The notes under the pieces: generated by a model
Database searches by the model: none
Seen by the model: only the letters and a program-made list of their open reading frames with translations
What the model was told of the DNA's origin: nothing
NCBI RefSeq assembly: GCF_014805625.2
Contig: NW_023998517.1
Coordinates: 824,293-888,292, forward strand
Length of the DNA: 64,000 bases
DNA from: Glossina fuscipes
Lineage: Eukaryota; Arthropoda; Insecta; Diptera; Glossinidae
Reading direction: 5' to 3'
In this document: piece by piece, positions 12,501 to 25,437 of the stretch
How positions within the stretch are numbered: position 1 is the stretch's first letter
How the letters are laid out: each line of letters starts with the position of its first letter
Translations under genes and position numbers: made by a program

Positions 12501-14479
12501 AAAACCTTCTTTTATAAGTCCATACACTCAAACAGATATAACGTAAATACATATACAAGAACCCCTAGCTCTGTATTGTCTGTTGACTCTCCATTTCTTT
12601 CTTTGTTTGTTGATTTAAGCTACTCATCAGCATAAGAAATATTAAAGAAAACGGCATATGTACATTTATGTGTGTACAATATGTAGGAATTTTCTCTCTA
12701 AAATATATATCTATAAGTATGTACTTTAATATTAAAAATTTTCAATATCCCGTTTAAATATAAATAAATAATGGAAGCTCGAAACATTAGGTATTGAAAA
12801 TATAACTCTGCTGCTCTTGGTTGTTACGTAGAATAACGTGTGTTAGCTTATTTCAATCATTAACTCATAGAATGATTATGCGCTGTTAGTTTACAACACT
12901 TCAAAATTCCCGCTTCACAAAGAGGGATTAAGGGGAACATACAAACGAATATGCAAGGAAAGCTATCACTGTGCAAATATTTTCTTATGTTCACGCGTTG
13001 AATAGGAAAAAAAAAATTCGATAGAAACGAGTGTGAAACGATTTATTGAGATGCGCTCATCAAAGAATTTATCATATTAATTAACTAGAAGATATTTAGA
13101 AATCGTTAAGTGTTGTTGTGTTTAAGTTTGCAAACTCTCTAACTGTCTGTCTCTCTGTCTGTCTGTCTATCTATTTATGTTTGTTAACATATTGTGTGTA
13201 GATAAATACTTGTGTCATTTAGGGATTTTGCGTTCGACAAGAACGACATGCTGTGACAACCGTGATTGAGTATAAATGTCTGTTCCCGTCATCAAGTGCC
13301 AGTGTACGTACTGTACAATATTAATTCAGCTAATATCAAATTGATAGGGAATAAGTATCTTGTTGCCAAAATAGAAGAAAGATTGAAATTATTTTACCAA
13401 TTCTGAGCCTACAGGCATAGGCAGCAATTATTTCGCTTATACCGTTTGTAATCTAGTCAGAGTTGCAGAAGTTGCATAGAATTCAAAGGTTTAAGTAATT
13501 TTCATATTGACTAAAGGCATTTTTATGATGTACTCTATGTGTGTATTTTTATTCTTCTTTTTCTTTTTCTACTTCTGCTTCATTTCGTTTTCATTCAGTA
13601 CCATCGCAATAAAATTCTAACGTCCTACGCTTCCTCTCCATTTTAAGTTGCAAAAGTCTGAACGAATTAGAAGAGAGTTTGCTTTTTAAAATGGGGAGCT
13701 GGCTATCTATGTTGTCCGGCAAGTGGACGAAAATAATTAATACCGTTGAACATTACTTTGCAGAACTTTTTCAGAATTTTTTCCCAATATCATAATCGTG
13801 TATATCGCCTTTTAAATTCTCGCCGGTACGACACAATCTAATTAGTGTTGCTCGATATATGACGCCAAACACCATTTCTTATATATTTTTTTTTAATTTT
13901 GCTTAGAAATTTCTTTAATAGATTAGTTACTTTTCTCTATAAATCATTACTGATTTATTTTTATTTATACCCAATATATTTTCTTTCTGATAACATTTGA
14001 ATTTTGCTTAGAAAATTCTTTGCAAAAAAAATCCTTTTCTCTACAAAACAAAAAACTTTGAATTTCCCGCTCATCTAAAATCTGTATACCTTATGATGTC
14101 ATATCATATATATAATTGATAATGTTTTGTTGTATGCGTTATATGTAAAAAGATTTCCAAACTTAAAAGTTAAATGCTAACGACAATAAATGACGATAAT
14201 CATCTAAGCGACCAACTATTAATATGTTCAAGTCATCGTGTTAGTAATTTGTCCAAGTTACGAAGTGTTAGTTAAGTAATGGGCTAAATAGTAGACAGTG
14301 GAAGCAAAAGATCTCCAATCGCGTCCAAATTATAAAAACGCTTACAACTGAAAATAGTGATTAATTCACGGTCCAGTGCCAGGGGTCCTAATGTATTATT
14401 TGACTTGGGATTTAAGCTCATTTGTTAACGGGGCACTATTAAGCTTAACGTTTGAGGAGTGGAGTTAAGACTTATCAAA
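6501..14479. other. Intergenic DNA upstream of Dfd, no gene recognised
   Basis: About 8 kb of AT-rich sequence. Open frames here are short and mostly built on T-rich or A-rich runs (for example 8227-8424 and 12099-12442). Small TA-rich and TATA/ATAT microsatellites occur near 9060-9110, 11465-11500, 11760-11780 and 12480-12500, and a GTCT run near 13145-13172. No homeobox, tRNA or microRNA signature was seen. In flies, Dfd head enhancers lie upstream of the gene, but no specific element can be named here. Confidence 0.5.
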
Positions 14480-14485
14480 AAGGTT

Positions 14486-14700
14486 TGTACCCTACACCAA
14501 GGTATGTAGAATATATAGGTTCTGCGGGTGTATGCAGCGCACAAAAGAAGCTTGTATGTCCGCCTGTCCGACATGTTTTAATCAAAGCACGAATCCTGTT
14601 CAATAGTTCGAGTCGCACCACTTTGTTTTAAAAAGTCGATATATGAGTAACTTTATTAGGCAAAGTGGTGTGTGGTATTTAAACGTGGGCTGTGTACGAC
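14486..14700. mobile_element. Short family A repeat copy
   Basis: Roughly 215 bp bounded by GTACCCTACACCAAGG on the left and CAAAGTGGTGTGTGGTATTTA on the right, an imperfect inverted pair like the ends of the element at 20684-21432. Contains a TGTCCGCCTGTCCGAC box. No open frame of note. Confidence 0.5.
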
Positions 14701-15925
14701 AACAGTGTTTTTTTGGCTTGTTTTTCATAGTCTTAAATAATCTCTTGAATAGTTAAGAATGATAGATGATTGAAAGCAATAAAGATGGAAGAAAAAGATT
14801 GAGAAAGGAGTGGCAATATTTTTAAGGCTCCAATTATTGGATATTCCGAGCATGGCTACATAGTAGCATATAGGTACTTGAAACTAAAAGCGTTTTCCGC
14901 TAAACAACATTTTTCAAAAGGACCTACAGAATAACTCGGACAATTTTCATGTTTTTACAATTTTCGATAAGCAATGTAATAAAAACAATCGCATTTTTTT
15001 GCTAGAAAATTGAACTTTTTCAGTCAGATATTTACCAATCACGCAAAAGTCAATGCTTCTAGAATCGCTGGCGTAACTTAGTAGCTAAAGTCACGCCGAT
15101 TAAGTGAAATTTTTTCTTTTTTGTTAGATAGAAATTTTGTGCCGCAGAATCGCTTGCTCTGAGCAAGCCGCGTAACAATACATTCGTTTTTATTGCATAA
15201 ATATTTGCTTAGCCAGTTAACTGCGTCGACATCTTTAGCAGTACACTCGCATACTCGTCTATGACTGCGTAAATCAGGTTGTAATAAAACGACCTGACAA
15301 AAATTATTGGTAAAATACCTTCTGAGGCGAATACACATGCATAATGATCAAATCTATTGGGAAATCCGACAAGGGCTTCTATATTCGCCATGTATTACTT
15401 TCCCTTCTATCCCAAAAATGGTAAAAAAAAAAAAGTTCTTCTCAGGCTGATACATGATAGTATAGTATGTCTCTTAAAAAAGTAAATATCAACTGCACTA
15501 TTAGCTTTCGCAACAAATGGATAAAGTTACGATAGAGTGCAAGAACATACGCGACATGATTAAGTCATAACGCATGAGTGAAAGGACATAAGCACCATGG
15601 TTAAGTCGACTTAACATCTTATGGTAGCCAAATATGGTCGACGAATGTACTCAATTTGGGGTCTGGAATTCACTATATAATTTTATCCCCATCCTGACGC
15701 GGTAGATATAAAAAAGATATTAAAAATATAAAATATGGGCATATTTTTTTTCCGTTAAGGCTTTGCCTAATCTTGAACGGTGGTTTTTCATTTTCATTCC
15801 AATAGCATGTCCGCCTTAAGGTCAGCGTATTACCCTTCTTGGAGCGAAAAATACAAAAACAATGTTAATGAAAAAAAAAAAAGAAAAGATACAAAAAAAA
15901 AAATTTACATTTTCTTCAAAAAAAA

Positions 15926-15959
<34 letters not shown>

Positions 15960-16769
15960 TGAAGGAGAAGGAGAAGGAGAAGAAAACAACATCAACGCTC
16001 TTTACGACCATCTCAACCATGTTCTGGTGTTGTGTGGCATTTCATGATTGAAATAATGATTAATGAATTAATGCCAAAATTCAATTCCGATTTGGTGCGC
16101 TTTAGCTGCAGATGAGCAATTTAAAAGCCGCCCGGCTTGAAACGCTGTTTCGTCTCTATTTTTTTTATTTAAAAAAAAATAAAGCAATTACAATATAAAA
16201 AAAAAAAAAAATTATGTAGGACATGAACATGTGGAGATACGTAAAATTACGCGCGTATGTAAGTACAAATATAGTCATGCATACATACACATACATAATG
16301 TGCAACTTTACACAATAATCCCTCAGCAAATGCTTGGTATTACAACTTAAACAGATATAAAAAGAGTTTCAACTTCAAATATGGATTTTTTTTCTTTTTA
16401 AAATGGCGGTTGCGATGCCTCTTCTTCAACTTAAGCTATCATTAAATTTTAGTTTACGCTTACTGTTCGAAGAGTGGTTCTTGTTATTTATTAAGACATT
16501 AAAAGCTAAAAGGCATCATATGTGCACAGAAATACTGTTACTTAAAAACAAGTAAGGAAATTATGTGTCAATCTTTGATGTGATCCCCGGGTGTCTACAA
16601 ACCCAAACAGTTTTCCTTTGGTATCGCATTTTTTACTTTGGTCTTCAAATCACTTGGATAAGTATTCGACACCGCACTCCACGTTTATATCTATTTCAGA
16701 TGCAATAGTATTGATAACAACGCTACATACTATAGATAATCTAAGTGTACTTGAAGTGACCGCCATGTA
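14701..16769. other. Intergenic DNA with long A-runs
   Basis: No gene is supported. Notable content is an almost pure A stretch at 15895-15957, including 30 consecutive A (15928-15957), followed by a short GGAGAA repeat to about 15985. The open frames at 15078-15338, 15209-15391 (minus) and 15862-16047 (plus) lack recognisable domains, and the last is a translation of the A-run. Confidence 0.5.
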
Positions 16770-17345
16770 GGTCAAACACAAGGAAACAAGACGGACAGAC
16801 GGACAGACAAGCTTAAATCGATTCAGAAAGTGAATACGAATCGATCAGTATAATAAAAGATGGATCCTTTAAGGTGTTGCACACATCCGCATAAACTTAA
16901 TGTATCCTTGTGGTATACGGTGTGAATATTCGAACTCTTACAATTTCGCGAAAAAAATCGCTTAATAATAGTATTTCGACATTTTAAATTTATCTGGAAA
17001 CTTTGGAACGGATGATGAATTTTTTGATCGTCCCGCTGCTCTTCCGGAAACTAAAGCTTTATATGATAAAACGGCAAAATTTTCAATGTTTCTTGATGAA
17101 AATTCGTTCATAATAATAATTTGACATAAAGATTTGGATTTTTTTGATCCCAACTCTTATAATGAAAATAATTATAGTTTCAATATTTTATAATGAAAAT
17201 TGGTCCTTATTAAATTAATGGCAGGGAATTTGTATCAGACAGTTCTATTATTTAGACCCCAGCATATATAGGAGCTCTCATGAAACCCAACTGTGTTCTG
17301 AGGCAAACGAGAAAGCCTTAAATGTCGTTTGTGGAAGCATTCTGG
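16770..17345. mobile_element. Family A repeat with long internal segment
   Basis: Contains the family box GGACAGACAAGCTTAAATCG, then GATTCAGAAAGTGAAT and ATCCGCATAAACTTAAT. It is followed by an internal segment (about 16940-17290) that matches 34370-34690 over at least 80 bp around TTTTCAATGTTTCTTGATGA and CATAATAATAATTTGACAT. The shared order of blocks shows that both are copies of one element. Non-coding. Confidence 0.6.
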
Positions 17346-20300
17346 TATATTATTATTTAAGCAAAATGGTAAAGGTATAGGGTATAGATCAGTTTAGGCC
17401 GACAATAGCATTCGCACCTGTTATTCACTCATTATTCTTAAGTTACAGTAGAAAGGACTTGGAGATTTTATATATTTTTAATATAAAAATCAAAGAAGAT
17501 GACTGCGCTAATCATATAGGATAGAGCCTTAAAAATTGTGATGAGTATGCAAGAGCCAGTTCCAGTTGAATATAATATTTTTGCTTGCTTTTTTTTCTCA
17601 AACTAAAAAATACCCGCAAATTGAAATGAAAGCTTTTTGAGAAGACTCTCTAGCCCTAAAAAGGACTTTGATCCCTCGTGGCTAGCATTGTTCAAAGCAA
17701 GCGATAGCTATAGTTTACGGCAGCGAAGCAGTCGTTGTCCCAAGTCGCTTTCGTAAACTTATTGTTCGGCGCCCAGTTTACTAGTACTTGATAGCTGCGC
17801 ACTATGTTGAAATGTTAAATTTTTATAGCTTTAATAACTTCATGCTGAATAACGTTAAAATCAGCTGACATTCGTGAAATAATCTAGTGCCACGCGCTAC
17901 GGCTCCTCACTATGACTACTACTCGCTACAAAGGTCCTCGGTCTCTAGTAAATAAGCACTAAGGAAAGTTTAACAAGTTGTTGTGACTGCGACGTTCAGT
18001 GAGTAAGGTCTTCGGGAGGTTTTTCCCGTTTTTGGTTTTTTCAATCGATACTTTTCACAGCGAATCGAGTTTCCATTTATTAATAAATATTCACGATCTA
18101 AGATGAATACAGAGTCGGACGTCTCGTTAGATGACTGATGTTATAACCATCTCTCGGGTCATCGAGATTACAAATAGATCTAAATTCATCATAGATTCCT
18201 GCATTCTGGAATGCTCGACATGTCTTAGTAATGATGTCCATTGCGAATAATAATTAGAGAATAAGTGAGCAGAGCCATAGCTTTATTTCGCCTTTCCCGA
18301 GTGCTATACCTTTTCTAACAACCCAATATATGTATGCATTTTTATATCTATCGAAGAACAGATCTTTTATATAATTTATTAGGAGATTCGAATACATGAA
18401 GAACTCTTCTTCTTTTGTTTTAATTTTGTGCGCAGGTGAGAAGAAAACTTTGATAAGAATTCGATAAATCGAAAAACGATATAATGTAATGTAATGAGAG
18501 TCCAAATATGTAATTAATGATGCGAAGATGCCCTGGACTGCCGCAGTGATGTAGGTCTGCTGTCATATATTTAATTGATTCTATTCATACAACAACTTCC
18601 TCATAATGAAATACATTAAGAAAATTGTTTTTGCACAGTTACGTTTATAGTACATCGCGTAATCATGTATTTCGTATAATTTGGGAGATTTTTGTTGTTT
18701 TCATTGTTGTTTTCAAGATGAAAGAACATGCCCACGTAAAAAGCAAGGTTTTAAAAAGTACTTAAAAGAAATTAATTTCGTTTACAATTGATTGAGATGC
18801 TTACACCATTGTATCCCTAAGAAGATTTTTTATCCACACATACCTGAAGCGAGTGTAAAGAGTGAAGTTTGCTGGTCCGTTGTAAAGTTTTACCCCATTT
18901 TTGTTTTTGTATTTTCTCTCGCTTCTTAGTTAGCTAATGAAATAGAAAACGTTTCATCTATTCATTCATTCAATTGAATGAACGGCTGTCATCTAATCAG
19001 CGTTGGTAGGCTGCTCGATTTTTCCATCAACATTGACGCCATTTTTTTTTTTTTTTTTCGTTTCGGTGATGTTCATATTTCTTATTATACATAAGTGAGT
19101 AACTTTATATTATACACATATTAATGTTCATATGCTTTACTTATTTTTTTTTTTGTTTTCTTAAAGATCTCATAAAATGCAAAGGAATCGTATGAGCAGA
19201 AGATGAAAGAATGTCTGTCTATCTTGTCTGTTATTTTTGTTTTTAAAAATTCTTTTTCTTTCTGTTTCTTTCTGCAATATTCGTTTGTAACATAAAAGGA
19301 CACGCACCGCGTCACATCATGAAAGGATTGATTAATGATTTGTTGATTTTTCGCCCTTATTCTCTTTACTTACACTTAAGTCGTACACAAAATCATCCTC
19401 CTTCTTCTCGGTACATTTTCTTTTTTGTCATCACACACTTCGACATTGGAAACAGTTTACGCAAAATAAGTTCTCAAAAATAATTCGAAAAAACAAAGAA
19501 AACAAAAAAAGGGAAAAGTAATTTCCTTTCCTTTTAAGTCAAAAAAAAAAAAGAAAAAGAAAACCGTTTCGATATTTTCAACACTAAAAGCAAATTATAG
19601 GGCTTGGAAAGTGTATATGGATTCCAAGAGAGTTTACAAAAGCAAGGCATAAAATGTTAATAGGTCCCGTCGTACTTCTAGTTCTCTTGCATATATTAAA
19701 TGATTAAAAGAAGATAAAATTTCAACCAAGTATTTCCGTTTCTTACCAAGCCCAAGGTTTTTGCATTGGTACATGTGGTGCCAACTATCGGTTGTCAACA
19801 CAGAATTGGCTTAGCCATCAAATCATTCACAATAAGCAAATGCAGCTGAATGTACATCGATTCAAGACAAAAACCACAATTGGAAATTCGCCTAAGTATT
19901 AAAACAAGAAGAGAAGAGAACGAATAGTTAGTTTGTTTCTCTTTTGACTGCTTTAAAAGCATTCTCCATTCAATGATTTCTTAATGTCTTTACAACACTG
20001 CATTTGCTGGAACCTATTTACCTTTTGAATTCTGCCATCAAAACTGAGGGGCAATGCTTAAACTGATTATCTACATACTTCAGATTTGTATATGAAGATA
20101 TGTACATACTTAACCTAAGATTTAAGATGTGCTTAAGTCAAGTTCGCTTAAATAAAAATTTTCGACTCCTTCGTTATATAAATTTCTCCAATATGAGTAC
20201 ATCTGTGTACATCTTGAAATTAACTGGAGAACTTAGTATCAGTAAGAGATGTACCTTTATTAAAATATGTAACTTAACCACCGAGTCTGCCTTTGAAAAA

Positions 20301-20394
20301 AAAATTAATAAAACTGTCTCGTATTACCTTTTAGTCCTACATTTTATTTCTTTGCTATAAATAAATTATAATAACAACAATAAGAAAAGCAAAA
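17346..20394. other. Intergenic DNA, no gene recognised
   Basis: AT-rich sequence with T- and A-runs at about 19040-19058, 19145-19155 and 19543-19552. It holds an 18-bp perfect palindrome at 18965-18982. No coding, tRNA or microRNA signal. Confidence 0.5.
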
Positions 20395-20683
20395 GCACTA
20401 TAATGGACCGTGCCCCCTAGAAAATGCCCTACAATATCCTACTATTAATCATGTAAGGCGTTAAATGGGAACCGGTCGAAAAAGTTGTCCGATCCCAGAC
20501 ATTTTCCATAACTTGCGTTCTTGGGGCCCGAGTGGGTACACGTCAGTGTATCAGATTTCATCAAAAGATTTCAAAAATTGAATACAAAAAAGCAAGACAT
20601 ACTGGCGGACGGACCCAAACCTATAAAATTCTTTCGATAAATAGCACAACTCTATACGCGGTTTTTTAAATGTAAACATGTGA
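20395..20683 (+). mobile_element. Family A repeat fragment
   Basis: Opens with ATAATGGACCGTG and AAATGCCCTACAATATCC, then shows the family phrases AAGTTGTCCGATCC, TTTTCCATAACTTGCGTTC, GTCAGTGTATCAGATTTCAT and a GGCGGACGGACCC box. It abuts the element that starts at 20684, so two related insertions lie side by side or one is nested in the other. Confidence 0.55.
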
Positions 20684-21432
20684 GAACATTATAGTCGTAT
20701 AGGGTTAGGTCGACTATTCAATACCCTACACCATATTGTCTCAGACAATTTTTCTTTTTCTCATAGAATAGAAAAATTATACTCTGTTTTTATAGGGACA
20801 TAGTATTATGGGACTGTATATTAAAAATTAGACACCTTTGCAAACGAAGTCTTGCGTGCCCCTAAAATGTTTGTGTCCAAGAGCTTCAAAAATAGAGTTA
20901 CTTTTCATATCATTTTTATGTCAAATTGGTATGAAAACTTTGGACTGGCTGGGGCAATTTTTGAACCCCCTCTCAAACGACGAAAAGGTATAATTTTCAA
21001 TGCCTCGTCATGGAAATTATATCATAGTAGAAATTTAACATAAAAAAATTTACTCTACCAGATTTGTACCATATCGGCCTATTTTTTGGAACTTACCCTA
21101 TGAAGGATTTCACGAAAATTGATTCTTTATAGGGCAGAAAAGTCCAAGTTTTAATATGTGGCGATGAAAATTGACTCATAATATTATAGCAATTCATACA
21201 AAAATGAATTCTACAAATTTGGGGTACCTCCGCCTATTTTTGGATCCTGCCCTATGTAAGGATTAAATTTAAGTTGCGTTTTGGGCCGTCTTCTCCATAG
21301 ATACGCACTTGAAAAATATGCCTTAATATAGAAATAAGATATAATTTTTGTATTCTACAACAGGTTTAAGAATTTTGTTAGACAATGTGGTGTAGGGCAT
21401 TTATGGTCGATTTTGCCAGACTATAATGTTCT
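20684..21432. mobile_element. Family A element with terminal inverted repeats (about 750 bp)
   Basis: The ends are GAACATTATAG at 20684 and CTATAATGTTC at 21432, a perfect 11-bp inverted pair. Further imperfect inverted similarity runs for about 60 bp inward: ATACCCTACACCATATTGTC on the left against GACAATGTGGTGTAGGGCAT on the right. The interior has no transposase-like frame; the open frame at 20852-21043 has no recognisable domain. This is the best preserved member of the family and has the shape of a MITE or other non-autonomous DNA transposon. A target-site duplication could not be defined confidently. Confidence 0.7.
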
Positions 21433-23670
21433 TATTGGTTTGTTAGATATTTTAAGTGCATGATTACATGAAGAGACAGACACGTGTGCATACCATTTTA
21501 ATAGGAAGAGAAAGTAGTGTCATCAGCAATAGATTTAATAGATGATGAGTTTACAGATTAGATATTTTTATCACTTTGTTAACAGAATGGTCGAGGATAT
21601 TTCCATTTAACAGAATGGTTGAGGACATTTATTGAAAGCAACTCTGTGCTCTCTCCATTCTCAACGTACGGTGCTTTTTTTATAAATGATGTAAAGGAAA
21701 AAACCACCTAACGGCTTTTAACGAAAAATCAAAGCCATTTTGCAAGTGCACAAAGAAGTGACGCATGCTGTTGGAGTGACGTATGTAATTTCCGGTAAAA
21801 TATTAAAACGATTTTTAACAGAAAAAAAGAGCCAGAGAGAGAGAGAGATGGAGAGAGATTGGGAGAGAGAGGAAGAGGTCTTTGAAAATGCGAGGAAAAA
21901 AAAAGAATATATTGAGATATAAGTAAAGGATTCCCGTATAAAATAATTCTAAAATTTCATTAAGTTCTTGCAGACGACAGAAGTAAACATTTCGTCAGGG
22001 GTGGTGAGTTGCTGAGAAACGATGTTTGCTTAAATGTGCCTTTTTCATATCTCTCTCTATCGGTTTCCATAATATTAACAACAAAAAATATTTCCAGAAA
22101 CCAAGTTAGAAAAAACGCTTTATTTTACTTTTATTCTTTTATTACTTATGGTCTCGTAAACGCGTAGAATACAATTTCAAATTAACTTTTCTACGCTCAA
22201 ATAATTTTTTAATACTTGTTTTTAATTTGACTCTTTTATTAGATTAATGAACACATTATTTAATATGTTCTTGCGTGACAACGTATATCAGTTTAGTTTT
22301 TTTTTTTTAATTTTTCCTTTTTTTTGCTCTTTTCATTTTTTGTTTTCATTTCATCATTAGAAGCTTAGGTTTGTTGCTTAATACTAAAAATATTTTTTAC
22401 TTTAATAGAACTTAATTCAATTATGTGGGGCTTCGCGATTTAGTTATTCGGTGTGAGCACTGACCATGCCAGACTTTTGCGTAAAAACTTGAGTTCACCT
22501 GCGGATCGTAGAACGTAGATTGCTGCAGGTATTTGATAGCTTCATTTGCCAAACAGAAAGCATACCCTGGGTGATTGGGTGATCGTTACAAGGAAAAGAA
22601 AATCGATCAATCCGTCCGTTGCTAGGGTGTTCTGTGGAAAACATCCATCATAGCCGTACTTTGTTTTTGCATGATTACAAGGTATCAATTGGAATAGGTT
22701 TGAGAGAAATGAAGTAAATTTTCCAAAAGCGCTTGTAACCCATAAGTGATGTCGGGCTGTGGTAAACACGGCCATGTCCCGCAGTGAACGAGTTAAAGTT
22801 GCCTTCCGATTTTTTTTAATTAAAACCGTTTTTGTAATTTAAAACAGTCTAATATATCCATGGCGAACTTTTCTCTAATAATAAGAGAACTACAAATTTT
22901 CTTAGCTATGAAATTATGAATAATTTATTTTAAAAGTCAATTTATACTCTAATGTAAATCGTAATAAATATTTACTTAAAACATTTTTTAACAAAGCAAT
23001 TAAAAGCTAAATATACCTTTTCTCGCTATTATGCACGCGGTATACGAATATGCAAACAATCATTTTTGTATGTTTTCACTATTATGCAGTTAATCGATTC
23101 GACAATTACGGCATTCATTTGTGTAGGTTGTTGCGCTATATCATTTACTTTAACAGATAGAAGCTTGCGTGTAGATGTGTGTCTTGTAAAGGTATTGCCT
23201 TGGATCGCGAGAGTTCCTTTTTAGCTGCGGGTGTTCAGAAAAAAGTTTTCATCCCATCTTATCGATATCATTGCTGCAAAATACACGAAACTCAAGTATT
23301 TACACTGATTTCTATGGCATATCTATCACTTACCTCAACGAACATTCTTAGGGAGTAAGATTTAGAAGAATCGCCTTTGACTCTGTAGGGCATCGGTCTT
23401 AAAATCATCTTGGAAGATTCGAATAAGAGAACAGAAGTAGGTCCTTACTATTCTCAAAAATCCTCACAAATTACCGCAGCTGAATTTTACGTTGGTCACT
23501 AGTTAAGATTCTAGGCCGAGTTAAGGTTCCTTGCTTGATGAAAGAAAAGGGCGTACAAAAAGTACAGATACACTAGAAGCTATTAAAACCAGACTTCGCT
23601 TTTATGTGAAATTTACATATAATTTTTAATCCCCAATGATTAACAAAATTTTCCATATGTTGAATAGTGA
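21433..23670. other. Intergenic DNA upstream (plus side) of mir-10
   Basis: No gene recognised. Contains a partial tandem repeat at 21588-21640 (AACAGAATGGT followed by CGAGGATATTT / TGAGGACATTT, twice) and a purine GAGAGA tract near 21832-21875. The segment at 22541-22800 is somewhat richer in GC and shares CCCATAAGTGATGT with 26190-26205, suggesting one more degenerate dispersed sequence. Confidence 0.45.
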
Positions 23671-23746
23671 ACTACACAAACCTCTCTAGAACCGAATTTG
23701 TCGTTTATAGCTCAAAACAAATTCGGATCTACAGGGTAGATGTAGG
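23671..23746 (-). ncRNA. mir-10: mir-10 microRNA precursor
   Basis: Read on the minus strand, the 5' arm (23737-23717) starts ACCCTGTAGATCCGAAT and the 3' arm (23700-23678) starts CAAATTCGGTTCTAGAGAGG. These are the mature miR-10-5p and miR-10-3p of flies as I know them, without mismatch. The arms pair through a long stem, with a loop of about 16 nt (23701-23716), and the flanks CTACATCT and GTGTAG extend the stem. In flies mir-10 lies between Dfd and Scr, exactly as here. It is on the same strand as both Hox genes, about 17.8 kb upstream of the Dfd ATG and 34 kb downstream of the Scr stop. Confidence 0.97.
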
Positions 23747-25390
23747 GCAAATCAAAAAAATTGAAAAAATATCAAAATTTTCCAAAAATACTACAACGGC
23801 CATCGACACGACATCACCTATTGCTTCCGAAGAGGCCTTGCATGCCAAGAATCCACATTACCTGACCACAGAAGGAACTATTATCCAAACTTCTCGAGCG
23901 GAAAACTGCCTAGTCGTTTAGTGCTTTTACTTGTAAAGTCTCGAGCCATAAAGTGTAAGATTGTTGCCTTACCTGGTCTTCACAATACCTCACTGTGAAG
24001 ACAGACGTCGAGGCGAAGTTCAAGTTTGACCGTAAAACATCTCCAAGAACACAGGGATGGTGTGCTTAAAATTTTTACAAATAGTCTCTGAAAAGAAATA
24101 AATGAGAAAAACTTATAACCATTGCGAGGGTCGACTGAAATTTGCCTGTAAATGAAAAATATTATTAAGCCTGATGCGTTAGTTATAGGCAAATATTTAG
24201 CAGAATTATGGGCAGACCAGTCTGGTTTTGGTATCATGCAACACAACATTGCCTCATCTTGCATTGATATCTGCAGACTCTCACTGCGAATTCAATTCAC
24301 TTCGTTGTATGATCATTTCCATCGTCTGACTTCTGGTTATCGTCAGAACTCCAAAGTCGCTCGGCGGACATTGTAGTGACACGGCGCTGAAGGGATAAAG
24401 TTGACAGTTCTTCTTCTTCTTCTGCGAATCTGGAAATGAACAACAAATGATTTACTGAGTTGGCTAAGAAAGGTTCAATACTAACACGAAATTCTTTGCT
24501 TGAACTTTAATAAAAATGGCGGTTGACTTGATTGTAGATGTACATATATGTGCGTGCAAGTCTTTGTTAGGATTCTGAAAACAAAAGAAAACCATAACCG
24601 TTTGGCTAAGCCCTGACCTGTTTAAATGAAAAGTTTGAACTGCCTTTTGATTGTAGAAAAAAAGGTAGACTTTGAGAGGAAAGAGATTTTAATTATATAT
24701 CGGGTAAGAATTGATTGGCGTTGTAGTGAGCTTTTCTGTCGTTCTCTTTTTGTTTGCCTTTTTCTTTTTTTAGTGAAATAATTTAAATTTATTTACAAGT
24801 TACTATTGATGTTCTATTTAGATGGCGTGCAACACGTAAATATTAATTCATGTGTGCGCGCGAGACTGCCCAAGTGAAAACAAGAAAACATCCATCCATC
24901 CAGTCTTTTCATGTAGTGTATGAGAATAATGAAACAATCTAATCTATAAGAGCAACCTATGACAGAACCTCACCGAACTATGTTTATGCAAAACTTGTAA
25001 TGTGAAAACTTTCTTTTATGATTTGCCGTTCGTACGCCTCGTATCCAGTCTTTGTTTGTTTGTGTTTTCATAGTACCAGGCATGTTGTTTGCAATCTGAC
25101 AATACTCGCGTGTCCTTACTCTGGCGACGATATGTTGCTGTTTTCCGTAATAAGCCCTTGCTATGGCATCATTAGATATTCAAAGTTGTTGTTGTTCTTG
25201 TTGTTGTTGTTGTTGCAATGTTTTTATGTTTCTTATCGTATTGAAATACACGCACACACACTTGCATACAGACATATGTTTAAGAAGTGCTTGCATATGT
25301 GCAGGTGATGTTTTATTTTACGAAATCAATTTACTGGGAATTTAGGTTAAAGAAATTGTAACGCAAATAACACATGTTATGCGCTGAATA

Positions 25391-25437
<47 letters not shown>

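Noticed and set aside
15862..16047. Lys-rich plus-strand frame
   Set aside because: Translation of the A-run and the following GGAGAA repeat.
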